Source: Apteryx mantelli
Taxonomy: Eukaryota > Chordata > Aves > Apterygiformes > Apterygidae
Assembly: GCF_036417845.1 (NCBI RefSeq)
Contig: NC_090020.1
Span: forward strand, 37,990,425-38,054,424
Length of the DNA: 64,000 bases
Direction of reading: 5' to 3'
Shown here: positions 61,133 through 64,000 of the stretch, piece after piece
Position numbering within the stretch: the first letter of the stretch is position 1
Layout: every line of letters begins with the position of its first letter
Program-made: the position numbers and the translations under genes
Notes under the pieces: generated by a model
Databases searched by the model: none
What the model was told of the DNA's origin: nothing
Seen by the model: only the letters and a program-made list of their open reading frames with translations

Positions 61133-64000
61133 GCATCAGGCAGGTAGTACAGTGAGTATGAGATGAGAGATATCCTACTGCCATTATATTGACAGATGTA
61201 ATAAATTCTTCAGGATATATGCTTACATTCACTTTACAGTAATACCCCATTATGAACTGCAACTAGAGTATTTTTGAGAGAAATACATGCTCAAATTTAA
61301 AAATAAAAGGAAAGGAAAACACGAAGGGTATTGTAAAGACAGGCAACATAAGAAAGGGGAACAGGAATTCTAGATTTATTATAAAGAGGAACAGGACACT
61401 TCCTTCCAGTTCAGGAACTGGTTGTTTGCTATGTAGCACTGCTCATTCCCAGCACTCTTTCATTAATGAATCTCCTAATAATCTACTAGGATTAGATTCT
61501 AATAGAACTGTTCTTCCTTTAGCTATTCCAATAGGAAATGTTTTCTTTACCTGTACTTTTATTACCTTAGAGACTATCTACCACCATAAAAAGTCGCTTT
61601 TGTCCCTATTCCACCCAGAAATACAAAGTAGATCCTTGGTTTTTTGGTGATTGTCTCAGGAGCCCACAAGTAAAAATATAGTACACAAAACTTTACAGAG
61701 GTCGATTCAGAGAATTAAAGCAGGCACAGAATATTCCCTGCATTCCTCTTATCCTGAGGACAACATGGAGCTTCCCTTTGTAAAAGTATGAATGTAATTC
61801 CTTGGCCTCAATACTGAGACATTTTCTGCATGACTGCAGCAGTTCAACCCCAAAAGACAAATATCTAGGAAAACAAACTGGAAGGTAGAGAATTGGTCAA
61901 ATTATATGACCTCTTAAAGACTCAAAAACTCTTGAGACACCATGCCAGAATTACTAGCTAAGTTATCAGTTAGCCTTCAATGCTGGTTTGGATTTGGAAA
62001 ACCAGTGCTCCCTAAGGACAAGGAAACTCTAGGAGCATTACAGCAGACCTTTGCAGGAAGATAAAGGTTATTGGTAAGAAGAACCAGAAGAGAGACATAA
62101 TCATCCTGTGGACAGAGACCAAGGGAAGTAAGGCTATTGGACTTAAATATCAGAAGGCAAGAGGCAAAATGGACAGGATTATAGACTCTTGTTTCTAAAT
62201 CCTTTTTTGGTCAATAATGCTGTTGTTGTAGACATGGCAGTTTAAGGCTATCACATAGGCAAAGTTTTCTTTGATACATAGTATCTTTTATTAGATTAGA
62301 TCAATTGATATAATTTGGGGGGAAAAAATGCACACTTCCAATCCTTAGGTCTGTTTCGTAGCTTATCAAGTGTGCTAAATATATTCTTAGTCTAAAAGTC
62401 TATCTGTTTTTTTGAACTCCATTAAGAGTTATTACCTTGTACTAACACAGTTTACATTTTCTTTTTGGTCATTGTTCATACCTTAGTAAATCACTAACAA
62501 CTTGGTTTAAGAACGCTGTCTCCTTAGTACCTACGCAACCGGTCACAAACTGAAAAAACACAGGTTACAAGAAGAATAAATGAATTACAAAATTCACACG
62601 CTGAGATAAGTAAAATCATAATGTCATATAGAGAGTATTCAGAGACCTCGATAGAAGGTGGAGACGTAGCTGTCTGTAACTGTGATACATTACTGGTTTG
62701 GGGTATTTAACAAAATGTTTATGCTGAAAACTTGCTAAGGCCCTGTCAAATTTCCACTCCACCTGTTAAGACAGAGAACAATATCTAGTCTCAAATATAA
62801 ATTGAACAAAAGCATGTCTCTAACAGGGAATGAAATGGAATAGTAAGTAAATCCGGCATTGTAGAGTGGTGCCCGCTGACTCATTTCTCCTTTCTTTCCT
62901 CACTCTATCAAATTCTCTTCCTTCAAAGAAATGAGCTTCCACATGGAAGACAGAGCTATCTAACAAATATTTGCCCTGTTCTTCCTCTCTTCCCACAACA
63001 CTTGAGTCAACAGCAGGGAAATAAGTGTTCATCCTGTTTGCTGATCCCAGCAGCATCAATTTTCCTCTTCTAAATCACTATTGTTCTAAGGCAGAAGAGT
63101 TTTAATAAAATAAATCTTTTCTAAAGACACTTCAGAGAGCTTAATCCCATCCAAAGGAACCTTGGCCAAACTGGATCTAGTAGACAGATTGGCTTGTTTC
63201 AGCTTAACGAAATAAAGTCTGAAAGTTGGTATGAATACTCTTATACATTTGGAGGTAACCCCAAGGAAATAGGAAATATTACTGATGCCAAATGATAACA
63301 CCTGCTCAATATCAAATGGAAACAGAAAAGGACAGATATTGAAAGAACATTTCTAAGTAATCATTTAATGGCTTGTGAAATAGACTTTCAATGTAAGTAG
63401 GAGTAAACTCTAGTTTATTTAGTAGCCCAGCAAAAGCTACGCACGTCACGCACTTCAAGGTCCTTGTACTTGAGGAGAAATAAAGTGTGGGGCGGGGAGA
63501 GCCGCTGACAAGGCTTCCTTTTCTAATGAGTGGTCTTTCCAGACCACACGTTTGTTACTAGAACAAACTGGATGCAGAGCAGATTGCAGAGAAATTCCAC
63601 TGCAAAAGAGTCTTCAAGAGCTGTTGCAGATGTGAGTGGGAGGCTGAAAGATCAAACAGAACAGAACTAATAAGAACAGCTAAGTCGAGCATCTATATGC
63701 TACCACAGAGACCTGACAAGAGTTCTGTCCAAAACGTATAAAATGAGAAGCGCCATGACAGTAATTTCACATGATGGAGGCCGCAGCATGGGCCTCTCCT
63801 GTGTTGATGCCTCAGCCACAGATCTTCCTGATAAATCTTCCATATTGTTTTCTTTCCACAAGGGATAAGACAGACATACCAGTGAACTGGTAGGTCACAG
63901 GTCAGAAAGATATTTTGGAAAAGAGCTAAATGGCTTTTTGTGCTAGAGTGCATCTATAGGCAGGAGAGGAAAAAGCACTTCATTTATTATGGCTTTTTCT

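Larger units (their letters stand above)
56382..64000 (-). other. SLC27A6: SLC27A6 upstream intron sequence (runs off the window)
   Basis: From the T14AACAG acceptor to the window end, no FATP exon was found on the minus strand (I looked for the FQYIGELCRYL-type segment expected next). It is therefore read as a single intron of more than 7.6 kb. It holds two (TA)n tracts and an A19 run. No other gene is recognised. Confidence 0.75.

Noticed and set aside
56900-63953. Minus-strand frames considered as candidate upstream SLC27A6 exons
   Set aside because: None resembles the FATP segments expected upstream (P-loop TSGTTGLPKA, or the FQYIGELCRYL region), so the remaining exons are taken to lie outside the window.

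Overview
The window looks like a piece of a bird chromosome. It is AT-rich, with large introns, one strong CpG island, GT-AG splice sites, several old CR1 LINE fragments and two solo retroviral LTRs. I see no operons, CRISPR arrays, tRNA or rRNA genes. Two vertebrate protein genes are supported, both on the minus strand. Their order in the direction of transcription, SLC27A6 then ISOC1, matches the human 5q23.3 arrangement SLC27A6 - ISOC1 - ADAMTS19. From general knowledge of bird synteny this block is probably on chromosome Z, but nothing in the sequence proves it.

Region by region: 1-11068 lies downstream of ISOC1 and holds its 3' UTR and then intergenic DNA; no ADAMTS19 exon is visible. 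11069-25263 is the complete ISOC1 coding gene: five exons whose junctions are all in phase, giving a 300-residue isochorismatase-like protein with its Asp-Lys-Cys triad intact. Its introns carry three CR1 fragments. About 24450-26060 is the CpG island that contains the ISOC1 promoter, 5' UTR and exon 1. 26061-42045 is intergenic and holds a CR1 3' end at 33.3 kb and two solo LTRs, 48 bp apart and in the same orientation (33738-34510 and 34559-34945).

42046-56381 contains the last six coding exons of SLC27A6 (FATP6, a fatty-acid transport protein / acyl-CoA synthetase). They encode the C-terminal 296 residues and every junction is phase-consistent. The exons for the N-terminal half, including the ATP-binding P-loop, were not found up to 64000 and presumably lie beyond the window.

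The two genes are neighbours by ancient synteny and not a functional unit. SLC27A6 imports and activates long-chain fatty acids at the membrane. ISOC1 is a soluble hydrolase-fold protein with no settled substrate. I found no convincing new biological system. The most instructive signals are the pair of solo LTRs with visible target-site duplications, the decayed CR1 reverse-transcriptase cores, and a canonical AMP-binding motif in this FATP6 that I recall as altered in the human protein.
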